Source of the DNA: Pelecanus crispus
Lineage: Eukaryota; Chordata; Aves; Pelecaniformes; Pelecanidae
Direction: 5' to 3'
Assembly (NCBI RefSeq): GCF_030463565.1
Contig: NC_134653.1
Location: 32,053,150 to 32,117,149, forward strand
Length of the DNA stretch: 64,000 nt
Shown here: positions 31,401 to 42,426 of the stretch, one piece after another
Position numbering within the stretch: position 1 is the first letter of the stretch
Layout: each line of letters begins with the position of its first letter
The notes under the pieces: model-generated
The model's input: only the letters and a program-made list of their open reading frames with translations
Database searches by the model: none
What the model was told of the DNA's origin: nothing
Program-made: the position numbers and the translations under genes

Positions 31401-34400
31401 ATCTTCTCCAACGGGGAGCCATAGGTTGGTCCCAAAAGGGTCTTTCTAAAGGCAAACAACATTTTCATCCATTCTAGGGGTCACAAAACATTCTCCCTCT
31501 CTGAATGGCTGCTGTGCACGAGGATGGGTAGATATGGGGATGTGTGGTGGGTGCAAAGGCCTTGTACTACTGGCTGAGAGGACAGGATAGGACAGGGTTG
31601 CTGGCTAGAAGGGACCACACTGGGGATAAGGGAGGAATTTAGTGCTCAGGGATCATTCAGTCCTTGTGCTTCGCTCGCATGGGCTCCTCTCTCTTTATCT
31701 GGTGTTCAACTGCTGTGTCTCACGTCCAATGTGCTGGGCAGACTGAGACCCACCTGCAGCCACAACCTTACTAGATGACACGTGAGTGGACACAAGGATG
31801 GAGCAACCTGGGGGTCCTAGAGTCATCCCAAGATCTGCATCGCGGATGGGCAAACACATGCTCACGGGTGGGAGTAGGGCGGACATTAGACAGAGGAGAA
31901 CACAGAGTCAGGATGGGGTCCCAGGCAGCGGTAGGCCTGCATCTCCTCCTCTACCTGCACATTTTGGTCGTCGTGTTGTAGAGTTTCATTTTGTAGCAGT
32001 TGTTGGCAGTGAGGATAAAGGACTCAGTGCTGAGCTGTGGGTACCAGGCCAAGCACAGGGGCACAGCAACCTGCTCTACCCGGTCCTTGCGCAAGACCAC
32101 CAGATGGTCCTTGCTGCTGCTGTTCAGGTCATATTCAACCTGGAGGGAAGACAAGGAAGCACAGCAACTCCCCTGTGATCTGCCAGCACCCTGGACCTTG
32201 TGGATTAACTAGATCTAGCATCTGTTGCAGATCTGCCCTGAGACCAGGCTGACAAACAACCCCCTGCAACGGAGCTGGTGGGGAGAAGTTAGGAGCTGCA
32301 GAACCAAAGACTGAGTCTTCCCCGAAGCTCTTGTCCAGCCCCCCACTTTAATGGCAAGGCTCCACTGCCCTTTAAACTTTCACATCGACTTACCAGCTGC
32401 CGGTCCTCCCCAATGCTCAGGAGCCTGGGCTCGTTGCTGTCTAACTGGACCCCAAAGAGGATGCTCCGGATGGGTTTGTAGTGGGAGTGCAGCCCTGCTA
32501 GGTGTTCCCAGCATCTGCTCCCATTTCGCAGGACTCTCTTGTAAACAGTCACGGAGTATTTCTCATCCTGGAACGAGAGCGCAAAGGTCAATGAGCCATG
32601 ATCCCCATGCACGTCCCCTGGCTGGCAGCGGGCAGCCCCACATGTCCCCTCTGGGCTTAGCTCGGCCTTTTCAATTTTGTGAGTCTCAGCAGGAGGGTTA
32701 GAGTCACAGCCGGGATAAAACACCGGCTCAGAGAGGTTTGGGCAGCTCCTCCCAAGTGTATAACCACAGCGGTCTTCAGCCTGGTCAGAGCATTCTGGCT
32801 GGCTGGAGGGCATTCGCACCATGCTCTCACAGCAGAGGGGCAGTAAATCAAGTTCAGTGACTCCCCAGAAATCACAAGGAAGATGCTTCCCACTGCTATG
32901 CCCTGGTATCCGTACATGAAGGGGGAGTCTTTTTCTTTGTACAGATCATCACCTCAACCTCTACAACCTCTGTGCCAAACTGCTTCAATGCTGCCTCAAC
33001 ACTTCTGCACCCAGGTGTGGGACCAAGGGAGCAACCCCCCTTGCAGTGCGCCAGCCAGGAGGAAATCCCCGCTCCAGCCGTTTCTACAGATGGATGCAGA
33101 GCTAAGTCTCGTCACTAAAGTTAGCCATGGGACGCTGCCAGCAGCAGGTCTGTGGAGCTGCTGTGACTGGTGACGTTTTTACAGAGTGACTCTTCAAGCC
33201 AGGAAAAGCATTTCAGAGTCACAAAGTCCCTGGGGAGGCACAGCCCTCCGCACTGCTCGCTCTGCTGTGCCATGCAGGATGGCCGGCAATTCCCAGTCCC
33301 ACCAAAAGCTGTGCCACAAGCAGCAACGTAAAACACCAAGAGGAAAAAAAAAACAAGCTTACGGCAGTTGCGAGGTACTCCGAATTGTGAGAGAAGCTAA
33401 TATGAGTCACGGCACCATGTGAGAACTTGAACTGTTTGCAGCTGGACTGAAGGGAAATGGCATCGAGGATGTAAACACCTCCATCAGTAAAACCAGCGGC
33501 CAGAAAATAACCTGAAAAGCATGCCAGAAAACTCTCATGACATGATCACTCCTCCCAGGAAGCCCAGTGTTTGGCACACGGGGGAGGTCATGAGACCAGG
33601 ATACCTTCAGGGTCATAGGACAAGCACTGGATGCTGGCCTTCGGGAATATCCTGCTAACGAGGTACTTGGTCTGCTGGTAGTCCCACACCTTCAGCAGAC
33701 CACAGTGACTCCCCACAGCAACGAGTGCCTGCCGGGGGTGACAGGCAATGGCATTCACAGCTTTCTTCGCCTCTTCCATGACTTTTTCAAAGTTTGTCCT
33801 GTCTGTTGCAACATGGAGCACTGTTGCATCAGAGGTTGAAAGGATAAAGTTCCTGTTTAGTGTGAGAGAAATAGAATTTGATGAATCAGACTAGCTGGCT
33901 CATGTCCCTCCAAGCTATATTACACATCAGTCTCTTTTTGGCAACTTAGTTGGACAATCACTTATATTTTGCGATATGCAATATGCAAACACTTCTTGAC
34001 CTGGTAGGCAGGTGGCACTTTGTATTCATGACCTGGTAAATCTCCATGGGAAAACACTGGAGCTGGTTCCATTTTCTACTTGGGTAGGCAAGCCAAAAGA
34101 TGAATGACATCTGGGTAGCTTTTGCTGTTTGCAAGTCACTGGCGTGTGAGACGGACAAATGAGCAACTGAAGATACTCTGAATAGTCTTTTCACATGTCT
34201 CCATGCCACCATTGTCAGTGGCTTCATGTTGACCGCACCACCACGGACAAGGTCAGAGGACAGTTTCAGACCCACGCTGCAGACAGAGCGGCTGCCTGTC
34301 TGTTCACTCAGCCGCGCCAACTGTAACGCAGCAAAGAGGGTCCCGCTGCATAATTGGTGATGTGCAAAGCAGACGTCTGAATAATTATGCACATTACAGA

Positions 34401-37400
34401 ACAAATATGTATCGTCATCAGTCCGCCTGAGGACTGAGAGTCTGGACTGAGAGCAGAGGGTCAGGAGAGGACCACACAGAGATCTAAGAGCTGCACAGGC
34501 AGATGTGCATGGCTGCATTCATGCAGGCAGCATGAGTTGGGAAATGGCAGCCTCTTTTGCTGGCTGGCCCATGACAGCCACTAGTTTATACACATCTGGC
34601 CTGGGCACCGAAGGATGCTGTGCCTCTTGCATGCCTTAGCTGGGCTCTTCAGCCATACCTGATCCCACCAGCCTGCTGAGACGAGCAGGCTCAAGGCTTC
34701 CCTTTGTTTTTCTGCCTTTTGTGCTGCCCAGAGCAGCTGCAAGCGGCAGGAGCTGCAGCAGCAACCCAGGAAGAGGGACGAGACAACTGAGACCAACAGG
34801 GAAAACCAAACCGTTCCCCAGGGCGCTGGTCCAGGCTGGAGAGGAATCTGCCCCATATGGCTCTTCGGAAAACACGTGCGGCTAAGGACAGACGTTGCCA
34901 GGAGAGCCTTAACAGGAGTGACAGACATATGGTTTGCAGGCTGGATCAAGCCACAGAACAGCTTCATCTGGCCTGCAGACTTCCTATAAATCCTATGACA
35001 CAGCTATGTCACGCAGGGGGGCAGAGAGAGGCCGGTGACCAGGCTGGGGCTGTCCCAAGCTCCTGAGTCCCCGTGGTGCAACCCAGCACTGGTGCCATTG
35101 CTTCTGGGGCAGTCTCTGCACCACCACTGCCCTGATTAGCTTGCCCAGCCATGATAAAATCTAACTGGAAATAGTCATCCACAGGAGGGGTTTAAGGGCG
35201 GGGATTAAGGGGCCCAGCGGGAGCTGGAGGCTTGGCATTAGTACTGCCTGGTGTGCCGGCTATGTGACAGAGGAGCTGCACACCCCGGGACCAGCTGATC
35301 ATCCCCATGCCTGCGTTAACGCTTCTCTTGTCTGCGCCAAGGCATCACATCAGGTTCAGAATTTAGGGTGTGCTGGAGCCCACCTGAGACTTGGCAGCCA
35401 TTGGGAGATGCCTGGGGGGCTGCAAGCAGAGAGGGGCTGCCCAGGAGACACCCCCTGCTTCTCTCTGGTGGGCAGGTGGGACAAATACCCAAAATGAAAA
35501 TCTGCAGAGAAGGGGAATAAAGGTGCATGTTCCCTCCCTGTCCTGCCTCCCTGTCATTGTCCTGCCCAGAAGCCTGGGTACACAGTTGAAATCTGCTCCA
35601 CCCAAGGCAGAAGCCTATGGGGCAGCTTTCACCTGACCATCTCCCCAGCTTTCAAGCTGCAGGGCAAATGCAGGAGAAGACCTGGGTTTATAAAAGGGCA
35701 CTTACCTGGCAACGAAGGGCTGGCTGCTGGAGGTGCAGGAGGTGGAGAAGGCTGAGGACGCACGGGCAGGATCAGGAAGAGTTTTGGAGAAGGAGATGGA
35801 CCGAATGGGACCCACTTTGTCGTGGCTGTAGCAGGCGAGGAGCTGCAGCTCTCCATTATAGAATTTAACCTGACCTTTCACATCACCTGTTACTATGCAG
35901 CTGCAAGGAAGGGAAAGTTTTTGATCAGCGCACTGATTGAGACCTCCCAAATATTTCTTGGACAGCATCCTTGGGCAGAAGCAAATCTATTCCCCCTTTC
36001 TTTGCACAAGTGCATGAGAAGAGCCCTGTACAGATGTGCAGGGGTGCCCTGTACAGAGGTGCAGAAACCACCAGGCTCTGCTGTGGCCCTGCAGTGTCCC
36101 CTGCCCTGTCCCCAAGGCTGTCACAGGCGTTTGGTGGCTGTCTGCTCCCTCTGCCGGTAGAGGCCAGGAGGCTGAGCAAGCCCCATCCACAATCCTCCAT
36201 GACCATGGTCAACCCCGTATCTGAGCTACCCCAGCAGAGCTGGAATCACATTGCCAGGAGTTTTCAACCTTTTCTCCCCCCACCCCAAGCCAAATTCATT
36301 GTTGAAAAGAGCAAAGTCTCATAAATCAGCAGCGCTTTCCTGCATGAATTTGTCTGGTCCTTGCATGCTGCAAGTGACTTAAAACTGCAATATTTGGCTG
36401 TAGTTCATCAACATTAGTTCTGTGGGTAAAATGTCTAAGGACTGTACCTATGAGGACTGAAAATTGCCGTCCCATTACCTCTCAAACACCATGAGCACAG
36501 TAAGGCTGTCCTTCTGCATAGGCACCAGTTTGGTGGCCTTCATGCTGTGCCGCTTGACTTGCAGTTCCGTGGAGGGGTTGCGGGGACTGGCCACATCCCA
36601 CACCACCAGCTTCCCAGCTGAGGTGCTTGTCAGAGCTTGTGAGTTGTTAAAATGAAAAACCGACTGGCTGAAGTGTCCCACCATGCTGTTGAAGGTCTGT
36701 AGAGAGAGTGGTGAGGCTGTGCATTTGTCCTGGGTTCTGGCTCTTCCCTCCTCAAGCAGAGATGCTCCTGCTTGGTCCCTCTGTGTGACATTCCCTCCCT
36801 GTCCCATGGCAGGACCATCAGAGGCAAGAGCCCCAGGAGAAGATGCAGTAGGGCATCTCTGGGAGAAAGTGCCCCTCTTGACCTCAGCTCAGGCAGTCCT
36901 GGCTTGTCCCTTCAGGAGACCAGGGGGGACAGGATGGGGACTTGGCCACTGATTTTGCTTAAGTGGATGGGAAGGGACAGTGCTGCTGCCAGGAGGAAAG
37001 CCAAGAGGGTGACATGCTGTGGTCCCCCCCATGCTCACCTGGCTGCTCAGGAGTGGAGCGCTGTACTGCAAACCAGCATTGCCCTGGGGAAAGCAGAGAA
37101 AATGTCCAGGATGAGCATTTTGTAACTGTGCTCTGCAATGCAAGCATGTCCCTTCCCCACTGTCTGGGCACTGACCCCACGCTGCGGTGACCAAAGCAGG
37201 GCTCCTGGTGCAGAAAGGCTCCAAGACCTTCCAGAAAGCACAAAACACCCTCTCCCCTCCATCTGCTCCTCTCCCAAAAGCTGCTGACTGGCATGAGGAA
37301 TGAAAAGGGCCACAGAAAAGCACAGGTGAGAGAGGTGGAGAGCATCACTGCCACAGCTAGGACTGACCCAGCACAGCAGAGAGAGAGAGAGTCATGCTCT

Positions 37401-40400
37401 GCCCAAACCACCTTCGTGTCTAGCAAGGGCAGGGACTGGGGAGGGTTGAGGCGGGCAAGGGCAGGGGCAGATCTGCAGAGCAAAGAGCAACCCCAGTCGT
37501 GGGCAGATATCTGGCCCCGCAGCCCACGCTGCCTCACTGGTGTGCAGCCCCCCACACCACCTTCTGACCCTCTGGGAGCACGTCTGGCACCAGAAATACA
37601 ACTTCCCGTGTCCCTACTTACCCACAGGTAAAATATCACCTGGGTTTTGCTGTTGCTGACAAACTCATAGGAATTTTGAGGGTTAAAAATGACATAATCC
37701 TGAAATTAAAAGGTGAGAATCGCATAAACACCAAGCCCAGCAATGCTTTCTGCTTATTCTTTCACGCAAAGCATCTGCTTTTATCCCAAACCCACTTCAC
37801 CACCTGCACTGAACTGAAAACAGAGGCCAAATTCCCTGTGAAACACCAGAGCTGTGCTCTCTCCTCTGCGAGTGGGGACAAACTGGCAGGGCCGTGGGCT
37901 TTTCCTGCCATGAGCCCTGGCCAGTGCTCCCACCAGTCCCCTCTGTGCCCCATGGCTGTCAGGCAGCAGAGGAGCAGCAATAATGGCCCCAGGGTTCTCC
38001 ACTGCATTGGGGTGCAGCAGAGACAGGGTGTGATCCTGCCTCCCACCTCCAGCCAGCATTTACCAGCAGCCCCAAACTGGATGGGGACATGGGGGTGCAG
38101 GAGGGAGCAGGTGAGGACGGGGCTGCCCAGTCCAGCCCAGTCATGCTCCTCTGCACCCCCCGTCCGCGGTCTCTCACCTGATACCCAAACTCAGGCCTCA
38201 GCTCTGTGCTGCACATGGGTTTCTCTGTGGGTGAAGTCCACTTCCAAACACAAACTCTCTGGCAGAGAAGGGAAAACCAAGGGACATTTGTGGCTTTCTG
38301 GGAGCTTGGGGGAACCAGGTGAACCCCATTCCCTCCAGTGGCAGGGGACAGTGGAGCGTAAAAGACTGGAGCAGGATAAACCCAGCATGGCCTGACAGCA
38401 GAGAGCTTAATTTCAGGAAATAATGCTAGAAATTGCTTTAATGAAAGTGCATGGAGTCAGAAACTTTTATCCCAACTTAAGATCCATTTTTCTCAAATGC
38501 ACAGCATTCATTTTAATGAAATCCAGGTCTGTCTTCCAATGGCTCAGCAAAAATAAGCCATCACTCTGCAAACCCGCTCCACCTCTCTTCTGTTCTCCCC
38601 AGCCACATCCCCCCCTCCCCTTGGCTGCACTGGGAAAAACTTCCAGGGATCTATCCCGCAAATCTACAGAAGAGGAATTTTCTTTACCTGCACTGTACCA
38701 GCACTAATGGTTGCCAAATACTTCATATCCTGGGAAATAGCGATAGCACTGACCCCATCCTCGGGATGACTCTCAAAGATGGTGCGCACCGGTATCCTAG
38801 GGAGCAAAGGCCTTGTGGTCGCTCACGGCAGCACAGTGGGTTCAAGGCAATTGCTTGGCAAAATCTGTGGCACAGCCCACCCCGGTCTGCATGGTGGGGA
38901 GGGAGTCTGCAAACACCGGTGCTGCTGTGGGAGCAGCCAGCACCACGGCTCGTGCTCAGTGTCCTCTCCATCCCTTCCTCCCAAGTAAATGGCTCTGGGA
39001 AACAACTCACCAGTGATCTTTTAAGAAAATACTGCAGCTTGGAGACATAGTGTACTTAGCCTGGGAGAGCTTGGCCCTATCTCAGTGTCCTGTGGGTGTG
39101 GGTCATACAAGGACGATGAAGTCCTCGGTTTGGTTTTGGCTCCTTTGCTGCATTACCCCGTCCCCACATTTCTTCCATTTCACTCTCAGCTGAGGCTGGA
39201 GACAGTCCTAAGTGATTTACTGGACACAAGAGGTTTCCAAAGAGGAGGTTCCTGCGAGCTTACCCGGAGAAGGAATCCCACACGATGATCAGAGCATCTG
39301 GCCCTCGATCAGCAGTTGCAACCCAGCGCTTGTCTTCGCTCACACACAGGCAAGAAATTACATTTGTGTGGCCCTGGGGAAAGAGAAGCCACAAAATGCT
39401 GGGGAGGCTCCAGACTGGGTGATTATTTAAAGCATTCAAACTGCTTTGCTCATGAGATCCCCTTGTCTCCTCTCCCAAGGGTCCTCCACTCTCATCCTTC
39501 CAGCCCAACTTCTGCATCCCATTTTTCACAGGCTCTTCTGAGCCTGTCACCCCATCCCTGTGCCTTGTGCTGGCTGCAGCTCCCCGAGCTAAAAAGCAGT
39601 TGAAGGAGGGGGCCATGCTGCACGTGCCGCTCGTGGTCACTGCTGCAATCCAACACAGAGCGCTTTCCACCAACGTCTGTTGGGAATTGCAACAGGCGTG
39701 TGAGCAAAACGATGCACGCCTTTGCATGTGCTGCTCCTTGATTCAGTTACAGGTGACCCCTGGGCACTGGGAAAAGAGAAGGAGGGAGAGAGTTCAGGTG
39801 AAGGGGGGGAGGAGGAGGAGGAGGAGGGAGATATGCGGGCTGCATGCCAGACCTGCAGGTGGTACTGCCTGTTGCCCAGGATGTCGTGGATGACCACCGT
39901 GTGGGAGGAGACATACAGAAGCACCCGGTCCTCCCTGTCCATCAGGCTGTGCACGGCCAGGCTGCTGTTGTAGCCCAACACCCAGGACAGGCTCTGCAGG
40001 GAAGAGGCAGAGCTTTTGTCCCTGGCACTTTGCAGGACAAAAAAAGCCACAAAACACCTCTGGGGTGATGGGAGAGAGCTGGGCAGGAGTGCCGCATGCT
40101 GTGTGGACCATCATGGTGGCACTATGCCAGCTGATACTCACGAGGGGGTGATGTCTGATCTGCTTGTCCTCCTGGAAGAGCATCCCTGGCGTGGCCGCCC
40201 ACACCAAGCTGGCAGAGCTGTCATGCCCATCATCCTTCCCGCTCCTCTGCTGTGTTTCCTGCTCCCTGCAGCCTGAGTGAGGGCTGGAAATGGCCCCCTT
40301 GGGCTCAGGCAGTGCTGGGGGTGCTCCAGAGGGCCCAGCACCCTCCAGGCGTGTTGTCCCAGCAGCGTCTTCTCCCAGGGTAGTCCTCAAAGCGGTCATG

Positions 40401-42417
40401 TCTTGCCTCCCAGCCCAGGTGCTGGGCAGGGTGCCTCGGATTCCCATCCCTGAAGGAGGCCACAGGGGACCCAGCAGTGCATCTGCTCCAGCATCCTCTG
40501 GTGCTCCTTCCTTCTCCTTGGCAGCAGCAAGGGGGTCCTTGGAAAAGGAGAGAGGTTTTGGTGTTCACTGGCTCCTGGGCTAGTCTGTAGCTAGTGGGAA
40601 CACACCTCAGCATGTCTCAGATCCAGCCTACATCACTTTCAGGGCAGGCTCCAATATCAGGATACCCCTCTACTCCTAAACTGCCTATGGATTTGTACCA
40701 GGAAAAGTTTCCCACCAGTCGCTTCTCTTTCTGCACACCTAGTCTTGCCCTCTCTGCACCGCCACAGCATCCCGTGTCTCACACCAGCACCTCTTCCAGG
40801 CAGCTCCTATCACCTGAGCTAGGATGCCCAAGTTTCTCCTCCAGGACTAACCTATAGGTCCTTTGAAGGCAAAAAGTCTGACCTTTTTGCTGTCCATCCC
40901 CTGACTTTTCCCACCACCATGTTATTGATTACTGCAACAGGGCACATGGTCGCAGGCTGGAGAGGGAGTGATGGCAAACTGAGGTTAAAAACAGGGGAAT
41001 CGGGTCCTGGGACTGAGGCTGAGATGGCTGCGAAGGGCTCTGCAGCAATCCCAGCTCTACTGCCAGCACCTCTCACTGTGCTGTCTGGCAAGCAGATGGA
41101 AAGCAAGGGTAAAAATCCCACCACCACCTTCCTCAGCCCCTTATCAGCCTGTTAATAAATGTATTAAACAGCCCCAGGGTGTCAAAGCTCACAGCAGCCC
41201 TCAGACAGGCTTTCCCCAGTCTGAGCACCAGCCATTTAATCTTGTTCTTGGGATCCACATCAGCTTTTGCCTCTCCCCACGGGGCTACCTGATTTCCTAT
41301 AGCAGTCTCTCACGCAAGGTATAAACCTCGTTTGGACACCGTTTCTGTTTCCAAGGGAGGTCAGATAACATTTCATTCAGTGCAGGGATGAGGCCGGGTT
41401 CCCTCCTGCTCATGTAACTCTCAGGCAGCTCAAGTGCTCAGCAAATATTGATGGCTGGACTGAGACTTCGCAGAGATGCTGCATCTGCTGAGCCCCGCTG
41501 GTGGGGTCCCTGCTCCACCTCCCCAGGGACATCTTGGGAGAAACCATGCCCAGGAGAAGCTACCCCCCGGTTCTGGAGCCGGGGCCTCTGCTCCCACCAG
41601 GACCTGCCTGCAGAACCTGTGTCAGGCAGAGCTTGCGGTGGTGCTGCCCTCACCTGCTCAGGCGGCACGGCCATCTCCTGAGCTGTCTGTCCATCCTGGG
41701 ATGTCTCCATGGGCTCGCTGCTTACTTCTGATCTTCCCCGAGTTGGCTCCTCTGGTATAACTTCACTTGACCCATCCACCCTCACCGTCACTCTCCTTCC
41801 AGGGAGCTGGGGCACAGAGATGTTCCGAAATACTCCCCCTGCCCAGGGTTTGGCTGCACAATGACCTGGAATTTGGCACAGCCGGAGGAAAGGGCACCTG
41901 TGAAGCTGGGAAACTGTCCCAGAGCCCCTTTTCAGCTTCAGTAATGCTCCCGCCAAGCACAAGCAAACCAGGCACAGCCCCGGTTAACTCCAGCTGCCAT
42001 CAGGCTCCCTCCCCCTCTGCCTGCATGCCGTGCTGGGCACGGACATTTCCCCTCAGATGGGGTTTTGTCACCGTCCCCGTAAGCAGCAGGGCTATTCCTG
42101 GGCGGCAAGCTGGTTCATCTCCGGCTCCACGGGTCTGGATTTGAGCCAACACCAGAACCTTGCGCGCAGAAAGCTTTCACAGGAGTGGGAAGGGGGCCCT
42201 GGGAGAAACCCTCCCTCTGGCCCCGGCAGGCAGGACGGGTGCTCGGGGACAGCCGCAGCCCCACAGGTCTCACCGGGGTCACCGCAGAGCTGCTCCCGAG
42301 CCCCCTCCAGGCCTTGGGGCCCCCCATACTGTCTTGTACAGCCGCTGCCCCAGGGGATCCCCCCTCCCCGGGGACCCCACCGCTCACCATCACGCCGGTC
42401 CCCGCTTCTGTTTGCAT
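22322..42417 (-). CDS. CFAP251: CFAP251 (WDR66), cilia- and flagella-associated WD-repeat protein, complete coding span
   Basis: CFAP251 belongs to the calmodulin- and spoke-associated complex at the base of axonemal radial spoke 3, with CFAP61 and CFAP91. Loss in human causes malformed sperm flagella. Twenty-two coding exons join in phase to 1092 residues (human about 1149). Residues 1-193 are a poorly conserved, low-complexity N-terminus. Residues 194-893 hold the WD-repeat region, with strands such as [36 protein letters not shown] and HTVMKWEV. Residues 895-1052 carry an EF-hand-like C-terminal region ([41 protein letters not shown]), followed by a tail with [15 protein letters not shown]. 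Exons 4-22 match the human protein segment by segment. The first three exons rest on splice logic and frame, so the start is less certain. It sits tail-to-head with BCL7A and downstream of PSMD9 on the same strand. Confidence 0.95.
22844..23059. repeat. 111-bp tandem duplication, two copies
   Basis: GACTGGTGTRGACTGGGACA begins two diverged copies (22844 and 22956), each running to GAAATCAACRCTGTAATTTGC. The copies differ at scattered bases and by a few small indels. It lies in the last CFAP251 intron. I do not recognise the family. Confidence 0.88.
23389..23490 (-). CDS. CFAP251: CFAP251 coding exon 21
   Basis: Encodes [20 protein letters not shown], then [13 protein letters not shown]; human has GEHMTEEEMLDCFASLFG. 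Acceptor TGTACAG and donor TCAG|GTACAG. Confidence 0.94.
23491..24736 (-). other. CFAP251: CFAP251 intron 20
   Basis: Mixed-composition intron. Nothing beyond unremarkable short open frames. Confidence 0.6.
24737..24965 (-). CDS. CFAP251: CFAP251 coding exon 20
   Basis: Encodes [20 protein letters not shown], then [12 protein letters not shown] and the EF-loop-like [16 protein letters not shown]. The loop has Asp where canonical EF-hands have Gly6 and lacks Glu12, so calcium binding is doubtful. Acceptor CTTTAG and donor AGAG|GTGAGT. Confidence 0.95.
24966..27676 (-). other. CFAP251: CFAP251 intron 19
   Basis: A 2.7-kb intron. An antisense open frame at about 25483-26076 resembles no family known to me. 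No transposon signature seen. Confidence 0.6.
27677..27820 (-). CDS. CFAP251: CFAP251 coding exon 19
   Basis: Encodes [20 protein letters not shown], then [16 protein letters not shown], the start of the EF-hand-like region. Acceptor CTCGCAG and donor AAG|GTCAGT. Confidence 0.96.
28032..28122 (-). CDS. CFAP251: CFAP251 coding exon 18
   Basis: Encodes [20 protein letters not shown] and [10 protein letters not shown]; human has SLGGEDLTPFYGLLSGG. Acceptor TGCCAG and donor AGG|GTAATT. Confidence 0.95.
28123..30959 (-). other. CFAP251: CFAP251 intron 17
   Basis: A 2.8-kb intron with overlapping open frames on both strands near 29530-29990, a pattern expected from base composition rather than coding. 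Nothing else supported. Confidence 0.6.
30960..31123 (-). CDS. CFAP251: CFAP251 coding exon 17
   Basis: Encodes [20 protein letters not shown], then [20 protein letters not shown] and EVNL, the last clear WD blade. Acceptor CTTACAG and donor CTA AA|GTGAGT. Confidence 0.96.
31331..31445 (-). CDS. CFAP251: CFAP251 coding exon 16
   Basis: Encodes [20 protein letters not shown] and [12 protein letters not shown]; human has KTLLGPAYGSPIEQTQVLP. Acceptor CTTTAG and donor AAG|GTATGG. Confidence 0.95.
31955..32139 (-). CDS. CFAP251: CFAP251 coding exon 15
   Basis: Encodes [19 protein letters not shown], then [20 protein letters not shown] and [12 protein letters not shown]. Acceptor CCCTCCAG and donor TGC AG|GTAGAG. 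Confidence 0.95.
32394..32567 (-). CDS. CFAP251: CFAP251 coding exon 14
   Basis: Encodes [20 protein letters not shown], then [20 protein letters not shown] and [10 protein letters not shown]; human has [20 protein letters not shown]. Acceptor CGTTCCAG and donor CTG|GTAAGT. Confidence 0.96.
33363..33511 (-). CDS. CFAP251: CFAP251 coding exon 13
   Basis: Encodes [20 protein letters not shown] and [16 protein letters not shown]. Acceptor CTTTTCAG and donor GCC|GTAAGC. Confidence 0.95.
33605..33852 (-). CDS. CFAP251: CFAP251 coding exon 12
   Basis: Encodes [36 protein letters not shown] and [19 protein letters not shown], two WD blades. The donor GAAG|GTATCC is weak. Confidence 0.95.
33853..35705 (-). 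other. CFAP251: CFAP251 intron 11
   Basis: A 1.85-kb intron with no feature I can support. Confidence 0.6.
35706..35900 (-). CDS. CFAP251: CFAP251 coding exon 11
   Basis: Encodes [20 protein letters not shown], then [11 protein letters not shown] and a Ser-rich insert before PFVA. Acceptor CTTGCAG and donor GCC AG|GTAAG. Confidence 0.93.
36023..36064. repeat. 23-bp direct duplication
   Basis: GCCCTGTACAGATGTGCAG (36023) and GCCCTGTACAGAGGTGCAG (36046) differ at one base. A small local tandem duplication in CFAP251 intron 10. Confidence 0.85.
36479..36696 (-). CDS. CFAP251: CFAP251 coding exon 10
   Basis: Encodes [20 protein letters not shown], the WD strand [10 protein letters not shown], and [11 protein letters not shown]. 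Acceptor CTACAG and donor GAG AG|GTAATG. Confidence 0.94.
37039..37083 (-). CDS. CFAP251: CFAP251 coding exon 9 (45-nt microexon)
   Basis: Fifteen codons, [15 protein letters not shown], matching human LAHSAPLLTEK. Acceptor CCCCAG and donor CAG|GTGAGC; phase 0 on both sides, so skipping would keep the frame. Confidence 0.88.
37622..37699 (-). CDS. CFAP251: CFAP251 coding exon 8
   Basis: Encodes [20 protein letters not shown] and VIFYLW. An earlier GTGATA after CCCAG was set aside because the human protein continues AIYYAW and the TGG|GTAAGT donor is far stronger. Confidence 0.9.
38178..38258 (-). CDS. CFAP251: CFAP251 coding exon 7
   Basis: Encodes [20 protein letters not shown] and RPEFGYQ, continuing the WD blade begun in exon 6. 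Acceptor TGCCAG and donor CAG|GTGAGA. Confidence 0.93.
38688..38796 (-). CDS. CFAP251: CFAP251 coding exon 6
   Basis: Encodes [20 protein letters not shown], then [16 protein letters not shown]. Acceptor CCCTAG|GATA and donor CAG|GTAAAG. Confidence 0.94.
39264..39373 (-). CDS. CFAP251: CFAP251 coding exon 5
   Basis: Encodes [20 protein letters not shown], then [16 protein letters not shown], a full WD repeat. Acceptor CCCCAG|GGC and donor CCGG|GTAAGC. Confidence 0.95.
39807..39828. repeat. (GGA)n simple repeat
   Basis: A G run followed by GGA/GAG triplets, ending about 25 bp from the CFAP251 exon 4 donor. It is (TCC)n in the transcript sense. Confidence 0.85.
39853..39993 (-). CDS. CFAP251: CFAP251 coding exon 4
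   Basis: Encodes [19 protein letters not shown], then [20 protein letters not shown] and YHLQ; human has TLSWVFGFN and QHHLQ. The donor CAG|GTCTGG is weak, but the phase and homology require it. Confidence 0.92.
40142..40537 (-). CDS. CFAP251: CFAP251 coding exon 3
   Basis: One hundred thirty-two codons, residues 62-193, low complexity, ending [15 protein letters not shown] then [11 protein letters not shown]. Acceptor TTTTCCAAG|GAC and donor CTC|GTGAGT. The end abuts the first conserved WD block as in human (ALNPQTLSW). Confidence 0.75.
40538..41653 (-). other. CFAP251: CFAP251 intron 2
   Basis: A 1.1-kb intron between two proposed N-terminal exons. A further small N-terminal exon could hide here because this part of the protein is not conserved. 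Confidence 0.5.
41654..41806 (-). CDS. CFAP251: CFAP251 proposed coding exon 2
   Basis: Fifty-one codons, about residues 11-61, rich in Glu, Ser and Pro (for example [20 protein letters not shown]). Acceptor GTGCCCCAG and donor GAGCAG|GTGAGG are both strong and phase 0. Composition fits the acidic N-terminus of the family, but the sequence itself is not conserved. Confidence 0.65.
42388..42417 (-). CDS. CFAP251: CFAP251 proposed coding exon 1
   Basis: Ten codons, [10 protein letters not shown], ending at donor ATG|GTGAGC in phase 0. It was chosen because it is in frame with the next exon and lies 10 bp downstream of an X-box-like motif. No homology supports so short a stretch. Confidence 0.6.
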
Positions 42418-42426
42418 CCGACTGCC

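Noticed and set aside
37039-37640. Shorter CFAP251 exon 8 ending at the first GTGATA donor
   Set aside because: It would lose VIFYLW, which matches human AIYYAW, and the GTAAGT donor 18 nt later is much stronger.
37676-38395. 239-codon plus-strand open frame
   Set aside because: It lies antisense to CFAP251 exons 7 and 8, has no family resemblance and no splice or poly(A) context. A composition shadow.
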